From Komarekiella delphini-convector SJRDD-AB1 (lineage in GTDB: Bacteria; Cyanobacteriota; Cyanobacteriia; Cyanobacteriales; Nostocaceae), in contig NZ_VJXY01000035.1 of assembly GCF_014831675.1 (NCBI RefSeq), positions 17,090 to 81,089 on the forward strand: a DNA stretch of 64,000 nt, written 5' to 3'. Made by a program: the position numbers and the translations under genes. Positions 54,742-63,873 of the stretch are shown here, one piece after another (positions within the stretch are counted from its first letter, which is position 1; each line of letters opens with the position of its first letter). Under the pieces are notes generated by a model. That model saw nothing but the letters and a program-made list of their open reading frames with translations, had not been told where the DNA came from and did no database searches.

Positions 54742-54770
54742 AGTCTCATTACAGAATCATTACCAAAGAA

Positions 54771-55433
54771 ATGAAAGCCAAGCCACAGATGTTTCTCGTT
54801 GTAGAAGATCACCCGGAAGTAGCCCAAAATAACTGTGATTTTCTGATAAAATTCTACCCTTATGCTGTTTGTATCATCGCCAACACTCCCCAAGAAGCAC
54901 TACAACATCTACAAATAGAAACACCAGATTTAATTGTCCTCGATTTACAATTTATTACACCTTCTGGCTCTCAGTCAGCTAAATCTGCTTTCAAGCTATT
55001 AGAGTTAATTTTTGATGATTATATCTTTCTGAATATCCTCGTTTATAGTAGTGAACCCAGTTGGCTGATAAAACTTGTGACATCTATTAATTATCACTCT
55101 GGGGGGTTTGTGGTGGTAAACAAAATGGAACGACGCAAGGCTTTTTTAGAAGGGGTTGAAAGTGCGCTGAATGGAGAATTGAAACTACCTAGAGAGTTAC
55201 GTCAAGAATTAAACTTGAATGAGAAAGAGTTGGAAGTTCTCAGGCTTTTGTGTCATGAATCTTTAACAGACCAAGCGATCGCTCATCGTCTTCACATATC
55301 ACTCAGGGCTGTTCAAATTCATATCCAACACCTCAAAGTAAAATTGGGTATTGATGAAGTTGAGCAAAAAGACATCAATTCCCGCATCGCCTTATGTATG
55401 ACAGCATTTCAAAAAAAATTATTATTGTTTTGA
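54771..55433 (+). CDS. LuxR/NarL-type response regulator
   Basis: The 220-residue protein has an N-terminal receiver domain with the acidic pocket VVEDH (E/D near 12), phospho-acceptor Asp in LIVLDLQF near residue 59 and Lys in VVVNKM near 121. Its C-terminal LuxR HTH starts at about 150 (LNEKELEVLRLLCHESLTDQ, RAVQIHIQHLKVKLGI). The receiver has a somewhat longer loop after the Asp (TPSGSQSAKSAF). The CHASE2 kinase at 48970 has the transmitter type that pairs with this regulator class, so they may form one system 4 kb apart. That pairing is inference. Confidence 0.88.
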   Translation: MKAKPQMFLVVEDHPEVAQNNCDFLIKFYPYAVCIIANTPQEALQHLQIETPDLIVLDLQFITPSGSQSAKSAFKLLELIFDDYIFLNILVYSSEPSWLIKLVTSINYHSGGFVVVNKMERRKAFLEGVESALNGELKLPRELRQELNLNEKELEVLRLLCHESLTDQAIAHRLHISLRAVQIHIQHLKVKLGIDEVEQKDINSRIALCMTAFQKKLLLF

Positions 55434-55505
55434 TTTAACTTGTGGTGCTTGTTAACTAAGTTGAACGTTGCTTACCCTAGTCATGTTAGAGCGATCGCCC
55501 GCCAA

Positions 55506-55535
55506 GCAAAAAGAGGCAGATAATTTATCTGCCTC
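55506..55535 (-). terminator. Rho-independent terminator of gdhA
   Basis: On the minus strand, GAGGCAGAT and ATCTGCCTC form a perfect 9-bp stem with a 5-nt loop, followed by TTTTTG. It begins 25 nt past the gdhA stop. It may also halt transcripts from the response regulator on the other strand. Confidence 0.9.
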
Positions 55536-55559
55536 GTAAGTCAAGGAGCATACAAACAA

Positions 55560-56849
55560 TCAAGGATAAAGACCCCTATCAGTCAGCGCTTGCGCTACAC
55601 GACCTACACCCAAGGTGTAAGCTGCCAACCGCAGAGGCACTTGGCGCACCTCTGATTGTTGAACTACTTGGCGGTAAGCTCTTACCATTAAATTTTCCAT
55701 TTCGCGGTTGACGCGTTCTTCATCCCAAAATACGTAAGAAAGACCCTGCACCCATTCCAAATAACTCACCACCACACCACCCGCATTGGCCAAGATATCA
55801 GGTAGCACAGTTACACCCCGCACCCCTAGCAACTGGTTGGCTTCTAAAGTAACTGGCCCATTTGCTGCTTCTGCGATCATCTTCGCTTGTACCTTATTCA
55901 CATTTTCCCCTGTGATCTGGTTTTCCAAAGCTGCTGGTATTAAGACATCGCAAGGTAAAGTTAGCAAATCTGCATTACTAATTGATACTGCTTGGGGAAA
56001 GCCCACAACACTTTTGCGGTTTTCAGCAGCGTAGGCTTTCAATGCTGGAATATCAAGACCATCTTTAGAAAAAACACCACCTGCACCCGTCGAGACGGCA
56101 ATAATTTTTGCTCCGGCTTGGTGTAACAATTCTGCTGCGGCACTACCAACATTACCAAAACCTTGGATAACTACTCGCACTCCCACCAAGGATTTACCTC
56201 GATCAGCCAGTGCTTCACGTATAATAATCATTACACCGCGTCCGGTTGCCATTTCTCGTCCCCGCGAACCACCGATAGAAAGTGGCTTCCCAGTCACAAC
56301 CCCCGGTACGGCATGACCAACATTTACTGAGTAAGTATCCATCATCCAAGCCATTTCACGAGCAGAAGTACCCATATCTGGTGCTGGAATGTCTACTGAA
56401 GGGCCAATATCTTTAATTAATTCGCTGATGTAACGACGGCTAATCCGCTCTAATTCGCCGACGCTGTAGCTTTTCGGATCTATGGCAATACCTCCCTTCG
56501 CACCACCATAAGGAATACCTAACAGCGCACATTTCCAAGTCATCAGCATTGCTAAAGCTGATACTTCCCGCAGAGTTACAGCGGGGTGGTAACGAATCCC
56601 TCCCTTGTAGGGGCCTAAAACATCGGCGTGCTGCACTCGATGCCCAGCAAAAATCCGCACTTCACCGTTATCTAGTTTTATGGGAACGGAAACTGTCACG
56701 ACTTTGCGTGGGTGGCTGAGGATTTCCACTAACCCTTGATCTAACCTTAATTCCTTAGCCGCTGCCTCTAGATAGCTACAGGCTTGATCAAATGGACAAA
56801 TGTATGCTGGCGAAGCAGCTTCCAGCGGTAACAAAGACTTTAAACTCAT
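55560..56849 (-). CDS. gdhA: Glutamate dehydrogenase (Glu/Leu/Phe/Val dehydrogenase family)
   Basis: The enzyme interconverts glutamate with 2-oxoglutarate and ammonium. The 429-residue protein has the substrate domain with GPYKGGIRYHPAV and the catalytic Lys region MTWKCALLGIPYGGAKGGI, PAPDMGTSAREMAWMMDTYS, and the Rossmann motif VVIQGFGNVGSAAAELL near residue 225. It resembles the bacterial 420-430-residue hexameric type rather than the long E. coli NADP type. Cofactor preference is not decided. It is single, with its own terminator. Confidence 0.94.
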   Translation of the reverse strand: MSLKSLLPLEAASPAYICPFDQACSYLEAAAKELRLDQGLVEILSHPRKVVTVSVPIKLDNGEVRIFAGHRVQHADVLGPYKGGIRYHPAVTLREVSALAMLMTWKCALLGIPYGGAKGGIAIDPKSYSVGELERISRRYISELIKDIGPSVDIPAPDMGTSAREMAWMMDTYSVNVGHAVPGVVTGKPLSIGGSRGREMATGRGVMIIIREALADRGKSLVGVRVVIQGFGNVGSAAAELLHQAGAKIIAVSTGAGGVFSKDGLDIPALKAYAAENRKSVVGFPQAVSISNADLLTLPCDVLIPAALENQITGENVNKVQAKMIAEAANGPVTLEANQLLGVRGVTVLPDILANAGGVVVSYLEWVQGLSYVFWDEERVNREMENLMVRAYRQVVQQSEVRQVPLRLAAYTLGVGRVAQALTDRGLYP

Positions 56850-57029
56850 AAAATTTTCTCCTAATCGCGGTTTTGCGCGAACCGGATATATATGACTATA
56901 TGCCTAGCTTATCCTTTTTTTTAGAGAAAAAGAATTTTTGTAGTTTTTGTTACAGTTTAATTTGGATTTTATGATAAAGAACACAGAAAAAAATCATCTG
57001 TGTTCATTGGCGATCGCTAAGCAGGAAAT

Positions 57030-58553
57030 CTAGTTAGTTGCAAAAACTTCAGAAGTAAAGTTCCCATGTAACCCATAGGGAACATGATGTTTGAGATGCA
57101 ACCGTGCTATCGGGCTTTTATGAAAATCACTAGCATCTAAAATCACCACATCTGAGCGGTGATGAGCAGCATCATAAACCAAAGCCAGTACCCAACCATC
57201 ATCTTCTTTATCGGAACCTGGGCGTGGCACAAAAATCGGCTCACTCATAAAGCCACGAGGCGCAGCACTCCAAAGTTGTCTTTCTCCAGACTCTAAATCA
57301 ATTTTCAGCAATGCTTGCAAGGGAGCGTTACCAGTCTCTCCATGAGTTGCGCCTATGTATAAATATTGATAAGGACGACCCACATTCGCCGGATTGATAC
57401 TGGGAAACTCACAACAGCGGCTTTCAATCAACTTCTGTTGCACTGTCCCATCTTTGAGATTGAGACAAAACCGCCAAAGTTTTCCAGGAGACTGTGCCTC
57501 AAAATCGACTTTCCGAAAATCGCTTTCGGGTTCGACTTCTGGTAAAGATTCGTAGCAAATGGAGTCAATTAAAACTTCATCCCCCAGCTCAAAAGCATTA
57601 ACGTGATGGAAGACGAAACCAGACTGAGTTTCTAGAATTTTTACCTCACTTTGCTCTTTTTTGGTAGTGCGAGGAATAACTATAATGCGAGTTGGCTGAT
57701 TAGGCTGAAATTTGATACATTCTCCTGCTGCACGTATTCCCAAAGCTAGAGGTATCGGGTTAAAGATAACAGGATTTTGAAAAAAGATGCAGTAATTGGG
57801 AGTAATGACAAAATCATGGATAAAACAAAAACCTGGAACACTATGAGCGTGCTTTCTGACAATTTCACCCGCTGGGTTTAGCTCGAAAATAGTAATTGTT
57901 GTGGATAGTCCCGGCTTAATAGAAAAATTTACTAAGCAAGGTGCGCCTCCATCTTGGTCGCAACTAGGGTCTAAGCGCGGATGAGCACTAAAAGCTTCAC
58001 CTGTTGACAAAACACCATTGAAATATTCTCTTCCCAAAGTTTCCAGAGTGTAGGGGTTGAGATGATGTGGTTCAGCAGCTTCCCACAATGCCAAAAGTTT
58101 CCCACCCCAGTAAATAACGTTGGTGTTAGCAATATTTTTGATTTTAAAGTCGAAGATATTAGCTAGCCAACCACCAGGTTTTTGTGTACCAAAGACACCG
58201 CGATAGAGAATTTTTCCGGCTTCTTTCTCTGCTAAATAACCTTCAGTATGGACAAAACGGTTGCGGAAATGAGCACGGCCATTGGTAAAGGTAATCCGAC
58301 TAATCATGCCATCGCCATCAAAAGGATGATGAATGCGTTGTCCGTTGATATCTAGTAAACCGGGGCCATTTCTAAATAGCGTACCTTGCAATTCTGGAGG
58401 AATTTGTCCTTCAATATCATCAATCCAATAATCAAACTCTTGATTTAGAGATTGATATCCTTCTTGCCAGTCGCTACGAGTGTAAGATTTTTCTGTAATT
58501 GAACTTTCTTGAGTTTTTAAATTCTGCATATACTTGTTTTTTCGGCGTTGCAT
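57030..58553 (-). CDS. Carotenoid (apocarotenoid) cleavage oxygenase
   Basis: A seven-bladed propeller dioxygenase of the RPE65/CCD family that splits carotenoids or apocarotenals with Fe(II). The 507-residue protein has the family blocks GTLFRNGPGLLDINGQRIHH, HPFDGDGMI, FSAHPRLDP (iron His), PGFCFIHDFVITPNYCIFFQ (iron His), GFVFHHVNAFEL (iron His) and the C-terminal VPYGLHGNFTSEVF (fourth His). All four iron histidines are present. A second start (ATG 58529) eight codons in is also plausible. The cleavage site on the substrate cannot be predicted. Confidence 0.92.
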   Translation of the reverse strand: MQRRKNKYMQNLKTQESSITEKSYTRSDWQEGYQSLNQEFDYWIDDIEGQIPPELQGTLFRNGPGLLDINGQRIHHPFDGDGMISRITFTNGRAHFRNRFVHTEGYLAEKEAGKILYRGVFGTQKPGGWLANIFDFKIKNIANTNVIYWGGKLLALWEAAEPHHLNPYTLETLGREYFNGVLSTGEAFSAHPRLDPSCDQDGGAPCLVNFSIKPGLSTTITIFELNPAGEIVRKHAHSVPGFCFIHDFVITPNYCIFFQNPVIFNPIPLALGIRAAGECIKFQPNQPTRIIVIPRTTKKEQSEVKILETQSGFVFHHVNAFELGDEVLIDSICYESLPEVEPESDFRKVDFEAQSPGKLWRFCLNLKDGTVQQKLIESRCCEFPSINPANVGRPYQYLYIGATHGETGNAPLQALLKIDLESGERQLWSAAPRGFMSEPIFVPRPGSDKEDDGWVLALVYDAAHHRSDVVILDASDFHKSPIARLHLKHHVPYGLHGNFTSEVFATN

Positions 58554-58961
58554 ATTTGTAGAATTATTTATCTCACGCAGCGGAAAGTCTGAGCGCCGGC
58601 TTCCGGCGAACAGAACTTTCCAAGACAGAGGCGCAGAGATAATGAGGAGTTTTAGATTTTAATACATAAATTTTATCGCTTATTTATTTATGTAATACGA
58701 TTTTTTCTTGTTGTTCTGCGCCAAAATATCAAGGCACTCAGAAGAATCTGTTTGCAGCTTTTGGCTAGATGATTTTTTAAACTACTCAACCGCTTGTCAA
58801 TCTCTTTTTCGCAGACAGTATTAACTTAGACAAAAACGGTTTTTATACTATTTTTTTGTAAGGCTAGACCAAATTTTCTTGGCTTCTTCTTTCTTTGTGT
58901 CCTTTGCGCCTTTGCGGTTCGTTCCTCATATAGTTTGGCGCATCTTGATACAGAATTGGTA
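58554..58961. other. Intergenic region, no gene
   Basis: The 408 bases between the carotenoid oxygenase and the BT1 transporter contain GCGCCGGCTTCCGGCG (a small hairpin near 58593) and a CTTTGCGCCTTTGCGG-type dispersed repeat near 58902. I see no gene, tRNA or clear operator. Confidence 0.55.
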
Positions 58962-60329
58962 TTATCCATTCTCAACCGAGGCAGGTTGCAAAGTTAGTGT
59001 CTCAGTTTGCTCCTCAGCAGCAGGTAGCCAGTTGAGGAATGGTAAGGGTAACAGCGTACTGAAGTTAGTAATCACCACTAATAGCCAAAGCGAATCAAAG
59101 TTAGTTGAAGTGATCCCCAGCCAATTCATGATTAATGCCCCAGATGCATGAGAAACCATTCCCGCTGAATTAAATATCGACATTAATAAAGCAAATAATG
59201 TTGCTTCCACGCCAAGGGGACAAAGCCTTGCGGCTAGAACCATCACTGGCATAAAGGCGATTCTTCCCATCACGGAAAGAATAAGACTATCACCTAAACT
59301 AAACCAGTGGTCATCTATACCCAAAACCCGATTTGTATGAGTCACTAAGATCAGCGTCGTCATTCCCAAAGTGGCTGAAAGAAAGGTACTCCAACCAAAA
59401 ATCACGCGAAAAGGAATGCTTTTAAGAAAACGTTGAAAAATCCAAACCCCAACTAACGACGCAACACTTGTCAATAAATGCACTCGCCCCAAAAATTCTG
59501 GTTCAAAGTGTAGTTCGTTGGTGGAGAAGAAGAAAAAGGCTGAGTCAGCGCTTGGGGTGGCTTGCCAAATGAAGATGAACGCTGTTGGTAGCCAAATTGC
59601 TTTTTGAGTAAAGGCCTCGCGTAGTTGTCTTACTTGATGCTTTACTGCTATGAAGTTGGTGTGATTACTATCTTTAGCATCTTTGCTGATGGGAGTCTCA
59701 GCAATTAACCAAGCTACAACTGAGAGCAGAAGGGGGAATAAAGCGGTAATCCAAAAAACAGTTTGGGTGGTGAAATGCTCTAAGAGCATACCGCTCAAGT
59801 AAGCTGTTATCAAACCTCCAACTGCGGAAGCACCCCAGCACAGGGATTGTAGAGAACCTGCATCCGCTTGAGATTCGGCTCTTGCTCGTTCGACAACCAG
59901 CGAGTCAACTATCACGTCACTAACAGCAACAGATAGAGAACTCAGAAAGATCGCCACTGTAGCTGCCCAGCTAGTATGAACTATTGTCGCGAGGCTCACC
60001 CAAGCAGCAGCTCCCAATATCCCGGATAAAACCAAGTAAGGACGCCTACGATAGCCAAATATGGGAAAGCCATCGGAGACAAAACCAAATATTGGTTTGA
60101 TCATCCAAGGTAGGGCGACAATTCCCAATAGTACTGACATCTGAGCCGGACTCAGCAGCAGTTCATCTTTGAGGAAAAAACTCACGGCTAGACGCGCTAA
60201 CCCTAAAATTCCTTGGACAAAGTAGACAGTAAGAATTGCAATTAACTCGGCATTGGGTTCATGACCCAAGAAAATTTTTTCTGTTACTGAGTCTTTGACC
60301 TTGGACAAGCCAGAGGAGTGAATCAGCAT
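58962..60329 (-). CDS. BT1-family folate/biopterin-type transporter
   Basis: The 455-residue protein has about twelve membrane helices and the BT1 pattern: YFVQGILGLARLAVSFFLKD near residue 38, GIVALPWMIKPIFGFVSDGF near 70, YRRRPYLVLSG and SVAVSDVIVDSLVVERAR near 135. Cyanobacterial and plastid members import folate, but the range of substrates is wide (pterins, SAM). It is transcribed alone upstream of the carotenoid oxygenase gene on the same strand. Confidence 0.88.
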   Translation of the reverse strand: MLIHSSGLSKVKDSVTEKIFLGHEPNAELIAILTVYFVQGILGLARLAVSFFLKDELLLSPAQMSVLLGIVALPWMIKPIFGFVSDGFPIFGYRRRPYLVLSGILGAAAWVSLATIVHTSWAATVAIFLSSLSVAVSDVIVDSLVVERARAESQADAGSLQSLCWGASAVGGLITAYLSGMLLEHFTTQTVFWITALFPLLLSVVAWLIAETPISKDAKDSNHTNFIAVKHQVRQLREAFTQKAIWLPTAFIFIWQATPSADSAFFFFSTNELHFEPEFLGRVHLLTSVASLVGVWIFQRFLKSIPFRVIFGWSTFLSATLGMTTLILVTHTNRVLGIDDHWFSLGDSLILSVMGRIAFMPVMVLAARLCPLGVEATLFALLMSIFNSAGMVSHASGALIMNWLGITSTNFDSLWLLVVITNFSTLLPLPFLNWLPAAEEQTETLTLQPASVENG

Positions 60330-60466
60330 TTGGTAAATATTCTTGAAGTTTTATCCACTTTTATATCATATCGATTTCTTAGGGCGTGGGTTGGTAGTAA
60401 AGCGAATATATCCTTGTGAAGATAGATGATTTAACCTAATTAAACAAAATTTTCCCCAAAGCTAGC

Positions 60467-61657
60467 TTAGATTTTGCACTCAGCATCCAAATCTGAGTTA
60501 CGTAACGCTATTACCGCATTCTGTCCACCAAAGCCAAAACTGAAACATAACACCCGCTGAATTTTACTTAGACGTGCCACTTTTACTAGGTCTAAATCAA
60601 ACTCTGGTTCCTGTAATCCTACACAAGGCGGTAAAACTTGATGCTTTAACGCCATGAGAGAAAAAGCTACTCCTAAAGCTCCTGATGCGCCTAGAGTATG
60701 ACCTGAGCTTCCTTTTGTGGAACTAACTACCACTCCTTCAGGAAACAAACGCTGGATAACTTTGCTCTCTATGTAGTCATTTAGCTGCGTAGCTGTACCA
60801 TGAGCATGAATGTAATCAATGTCGCCTGGTGTCAAACAACTACGTTTTAAACATTGATTAATAGCTGCGATCGCACTTTTACCTTCTGGTTCTGGTGAAT
60901 TTGGATGATATGCATCGTTTGTTAAGCCAAAACCGATAATTTCACCATATACTTTGGACTGACGCTGTTTTGCCGACTCTGCTGATTCCACGACAAATAC
61001 AGCTCCACCTTCACCTAAAACTAAGCCTTCTCGGTGCAAATCAAAGGGATAGGCTCCAGTTTTCGCTAAAGCACCCATCTGCTGAAACCCTGCTAAAGAT
61101 AGGGGTGTAATTGGTGCTTCTACTGCCCCAGCAAGTACCTGTTGACATTGCCCAGTTTGTACAAGTAAAGCTGCTTGAGCGATCGCCCAAATACCAGTAG
61201 CACAAGCAGCCATTGGTGCCAGAACGATCCCAGATGCACTAATTTGTCGCGCAGCTGCGGTCGCATTCATCTGAGGTAAGGTGTCTAACCAATTTTCTAA
61301 ACACACTCCCTGCTCACAAGAGGAGGGGGGTATTGTTGAATTTCTCCCCTTATCAATCTGCCGCGCTAGCAACTCCCAAGATGCCTGATGAGAACGACTC
61401 GACCCTATGACCACAGCACAATCAGGTAAAGGTGGAACTAATCCAGCATCTTGCAAAGCAGATGCAACAACCATCTGAGTCAGTATTTTTAATTCAGCTG
61501 GTTGTTGACCAATCAACCCTAAAGGAAGCGGTTCCAGCTCTGGAAATGGTTGGTGCAATCGAATTCCAGATTTACCTGCTAGCAGTTTTTGCCAGCTATC
61601 ATTCAAGCTTCCGCCTAAAGCAGAAACTAAACCAATGCCAGTAATAACAACTTTCAC
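60467..61657 (-). CDS. Beta-ketoacyl-ACP synthase family protein (KAS II-like)
   Basis: A condensing enzyme of fatty acid or specialised-lipid synthesis. The frame opens with TTG then GTG; GTG 61657 (MKVVITGIGLVSALGG) is the likely start, giving 396 residues. The Cys-His-His triad is present: Cys in MAACATGIWAIAQAA (near 155), His in DYIHAHGTATQLND (near 287) and His in SSTKGSSGHTLGASGALGVA (near 325). It is slightly shorter than FabF and diverged around the Cys (LAPMAACATG), so it is probably a paralogue. Its pathway is not shown by its neighbours. Confidence 0.85.
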   Translation of the reverse strand: MKVVITGIGLVSALGGSLNDSWQKLLAGKSGIRLHQPFPELEPLPLGLIGQQPAELKILTQMVVASALQDAGLVPPLPDCAVVIGSSRSHQASWELLARQIDKGRNSTIPPSSCEQGVCLENWLDTLPQMNATAAARQISASGIVLAPMAACATGIWAIAQAALLVQTGQCQQVLAGAVEAPITPLSLAGFQQMGALAKTGAYPFDLHREGLVLGEGGAVFVVESAESAKQRQSKVYGEIIGFGLTNDAYHPNSPEPEGKSAIAAINQCLKRSCLTPGDIDYIHAHGTATQLNDYIESKVIQRLFPEGVVVSSTKGSSGHTLGASGALGVAFSLMALKHQVLPPCVGLQEPEFDLDLVKVARLSKIQRVLCFSFGFGGQNAVIALRNSDLDAECKI

Positions 61658-61736
61658 CAATTTTGAAAATTAGGAGTAGGAGGCAGTGCTCTACTCGTTT
61701 ACCCTGCCTCCCTTGTCTTATCTGCTCCTCCTGTGA

Positions 61737-62528
61737 CTAACCAGGTGTTTTCAGATTTTCTGCACCTTGCGTGACTTTAGCAGAGTCAATGCGATCGCCT
61801 TGCTGAATTTTGTTAACTACATCCTGACCTTGAGTAACATAACCAAATACGGCGTAGCTACCATCCAAGAAGGCAAGATCTGCTAAAGCAAAGTAAAACT
61901 GCGACGAAGCAGAGTCGGGTTGTTGCGATCGCGCCATCGCTACTGCACCCAGTTTATGGGGCAACAAGACAGGTTGAGCGGTGGCATCGAATGGTTTATT
62001 GTAAGTTGGTGTATTTGCACCTTTGGGCGTGATTTCCAAAGGTATGTAGCGAGCGTTTCCTGTTTTTGGATCAATGTAACTGCCCGTTCCTAGTCTATTG
62101 GCTGGGACTTTTGGGTCTTTACTTTGAGGATCGCCCCCTTGAACTACAAACGGTTGAGGATCGCGTACAACTCGATGGAAAGCTAAGCCATCGTATACAC
62201 CTTTTTGTACTAAATCTACGAAATTGCCCGCTGTAATTGGTGCATTAGCGCCGTCTACTGCGATCGTAATTGGCGAGCCTTTAACGGTGATTACTACAGT
62301 AGCGTTGCCTTCTAGGCGTGGTAAATCTGTCATTCCTGGTACACTCTCACTAGTAGTTTCAGATACAGATGTTGCTTCAGTAGTTGTGTTAGTGGTTGCC
62401 TCGGTTGCTGGAGAGGTAGCTGCCGAAGTTGGAGAATTAGAAGCGACTTGCTGAGTTGAACATCCTCCTAATGTCAAAGCACCGATGATCAAAAAAGCAA
62501 GCAAAAATTGTGAAATTTTTAACCGCAT
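61737..62528 (-). CDS. Cyclophilin-type peptidyl-prolyl isomerase, lipoprotein
   Basis: The 263-residue protein has a lipoprotein signal ending LGGC (Cys near 23), a Thr/Ser/Glu-rich linker to about residue 70 and a cyclophilin domain: [40 protein letters not shown] and [20 protein letters not shown]. It would assist folding at the periplasmic or lumenal side of a membrane. The substrate is unknown. Confidence 0.9.
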   Translation of the reverse strand: MRLKISQFLLAFLIIGALTLGGCSTQQVASNSPTSAATSPATEATTNTTTEATSVSETTSESVPGMTDLPRLEGNATVVITVKGSPITIAVDGANAPITAGNFVDLVQKGVYDGLAFHRVVRDPQPFVVQGGDPQSKDPKVPANRLGTGSYIDPKTGNARYIPLEITPKGANTPTYNKPFDATAQPVLLPHKLGAVAMARSQQPDSASSQFYFALADLAFLDGSYAVFGYVTQGQDVVNKIQQGDRIDSAKVTQGAENLKTPG

Positions 62529-62676
62529 TGCCAGTTACTGATTCAACCAGAGTATCTTATCGTTTCAAGCGGTTCTAGATTTTAGATTTATCAAAAGAAG
62601 TAGTTAGGAGTCAGCAGTTAGTTATTGTGCTTATCTAGCTTATCCCTTTGCCTGCTGCTATCTCTAAATCCAAATT

Positions 62677-63246
62677 TTAGAGTCCTTCTAAGGGTACTTC
62701 CAAAAAGCGGGCTAACTCCGCACCTTGGGTTTCTAACTCTGTTAGGGATAACGGTTGACCTACCCGTGTTAAAGGTATGTCGCGCCGGCCCTTAAGACGC
62801 AGATAAAGTGCGCGAGTGGGATTAAGTCCTTCTTTGATGGCTATTCGCACAGATTGAACATCTTTGATGCTGCTATCAATTTGAATACGGCGGTTTTTGC
62901 CAGGAAATCCCCAACGAAAAATTTTGATTGTCCCAGTTTCTTGATTGAACTCATTGTAACCGCCGCCTACATCCCACAAAATTACTAGCCAGAGATATAA
63001 GGCTAAAAGCAAGCCAGCAGTGCCGTATAGTCCCATTACCAATCCTTGGGGCACGAATATCAGTTGTGTTGGATCAGTAACTATGAGTAAATTAACTTTT
63101 AGGTAACTGGATATCCCAGCCAGCAAAAAGCCTGTGGCTCCTAGAGTAACAATAGTTGCCCACCAGTAGTTGCTGAACCGACGAGAACCGAGAACATTTT
63201 GATGCAGGAGGCGATCGCCTTTGTTAATCGTTGTTGATGCCGTCAT
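62677..63246 (-). CDS. ycf4: Photosystem I assembly protein Ycf4
   Basis: A thylakoid membrane protein that helps assemble photosystem I. The 189-residue protein has two membrane helices (WWATIVTLGATGFLLAGISS and GLYGTAGLLLALYLWLVILW) separated by the FVPQGLVMG segment, then the conserved WDVGGGYNEFNQETGTIKIF and a soluble C-terminal domain (GRRDIPLTRVGQPLSL). Length is normal. It is divergent from psbD, a common cyanobacterial arrangement. Confidence 0.95.
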   Translation of the reverse strand: MTASTTINKGDRLLHQNVLGSRRFSNYWWATIVTLGATGFLLAGISSYLKVNLLIVTDPTQLIFVPQGLVMGLYGTAGLLLALYLWLVILWDVGGGYNEFNQETGTIKIFRWGFPGKNRRIQIDSSIKDVQSVRIAIKEGLNPTRALYLRLKGRRDIPLTRVGQPLSLTELETQGAELARFLEVPLEGL

Positions 63247-63873
63247 TGAACTACCTTGGCCCGTGAGATACTCCCTCTAAAAGTCTGCCATTGGAACTGG
63301 ATATCTTGCAAGCTGAGGGGCTAGTACTCTTTCTCTACAAGACGCTACGCAAACGTAAAATTCAAAATTCAAAATAGAATATTTAAAATCGAATAACCCT
63401 TGTGGGTTCTACCTTTTAACCTCTTGAGAATGGGTCGGCTACTTTCGTCCCTCGGCACTAAAATTTTTAGATTTCTGAGAAAACTTGTGTCAAATTGTTA
63501 AATTTCTGATATTCATATTATTTATATAGGTTCGCGTAAAATACCCGATTCACTTTTGTGTGTTGGGCGAAAACCCGGACTAATATGATAAGTTAAGAAT
63601 CATTAAGTTACCAAAAGCTAGATTACTAGTGAATGGTACGGGTAAAGGCATAACTCTGAGAAATGCTAATTTAACTAAGCGGCAAGTTCTCAGAATCTTA
63701 GATGCTTAAAGGCAGCTGAGAGTGTCAAAAAAAACGTTAATTCCTCACGGTCATTGCTGATAGAGGAATCACGCCACTCCTTAAACGGGGTAAAACTCGC
63801 GACTGGACTGGCTCCTCAAGAAAGCTCTGCCTTAGAAACGTTGCAATTTTAGTAAAAAGAGGATTTTAGTTCG
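63247..63873. other. ycf4-psbD divergent intergenic region and psbD leader
   Basis: The 627 bases contain both promoters. CAAAATTCAAAAT near 63361 is a short AT-rich tandem. About 63583 carries TAATATGATAAGTT, a -10-like stretch. CTGAGAA and TTCTCAG (about 63645-63693) are inverted and could fold the leader. A 26-codon GTG frame lies at 63629-63709 (NGTGKGITLRNANLTKRQVL) without support as a gene. AAAAGAGGATTT near 63855 is the psbD ribosome site. Confidence 0.5.

Noticed and set aside
52697-54760. CRISPR array in the repeat-dense 52.7-54.8 kb stretch
   Set aside because: The repeats are palindromes and HIP1-linked small repeats with irregular spacing, there are no uniform spacers and no cas genes; the RAYT explains them better.
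63629-63709. 26-codon small protein in the psbD leader
   Set aside because: There is no clear ribosome site or known family; kept only as a remark for the leader region.
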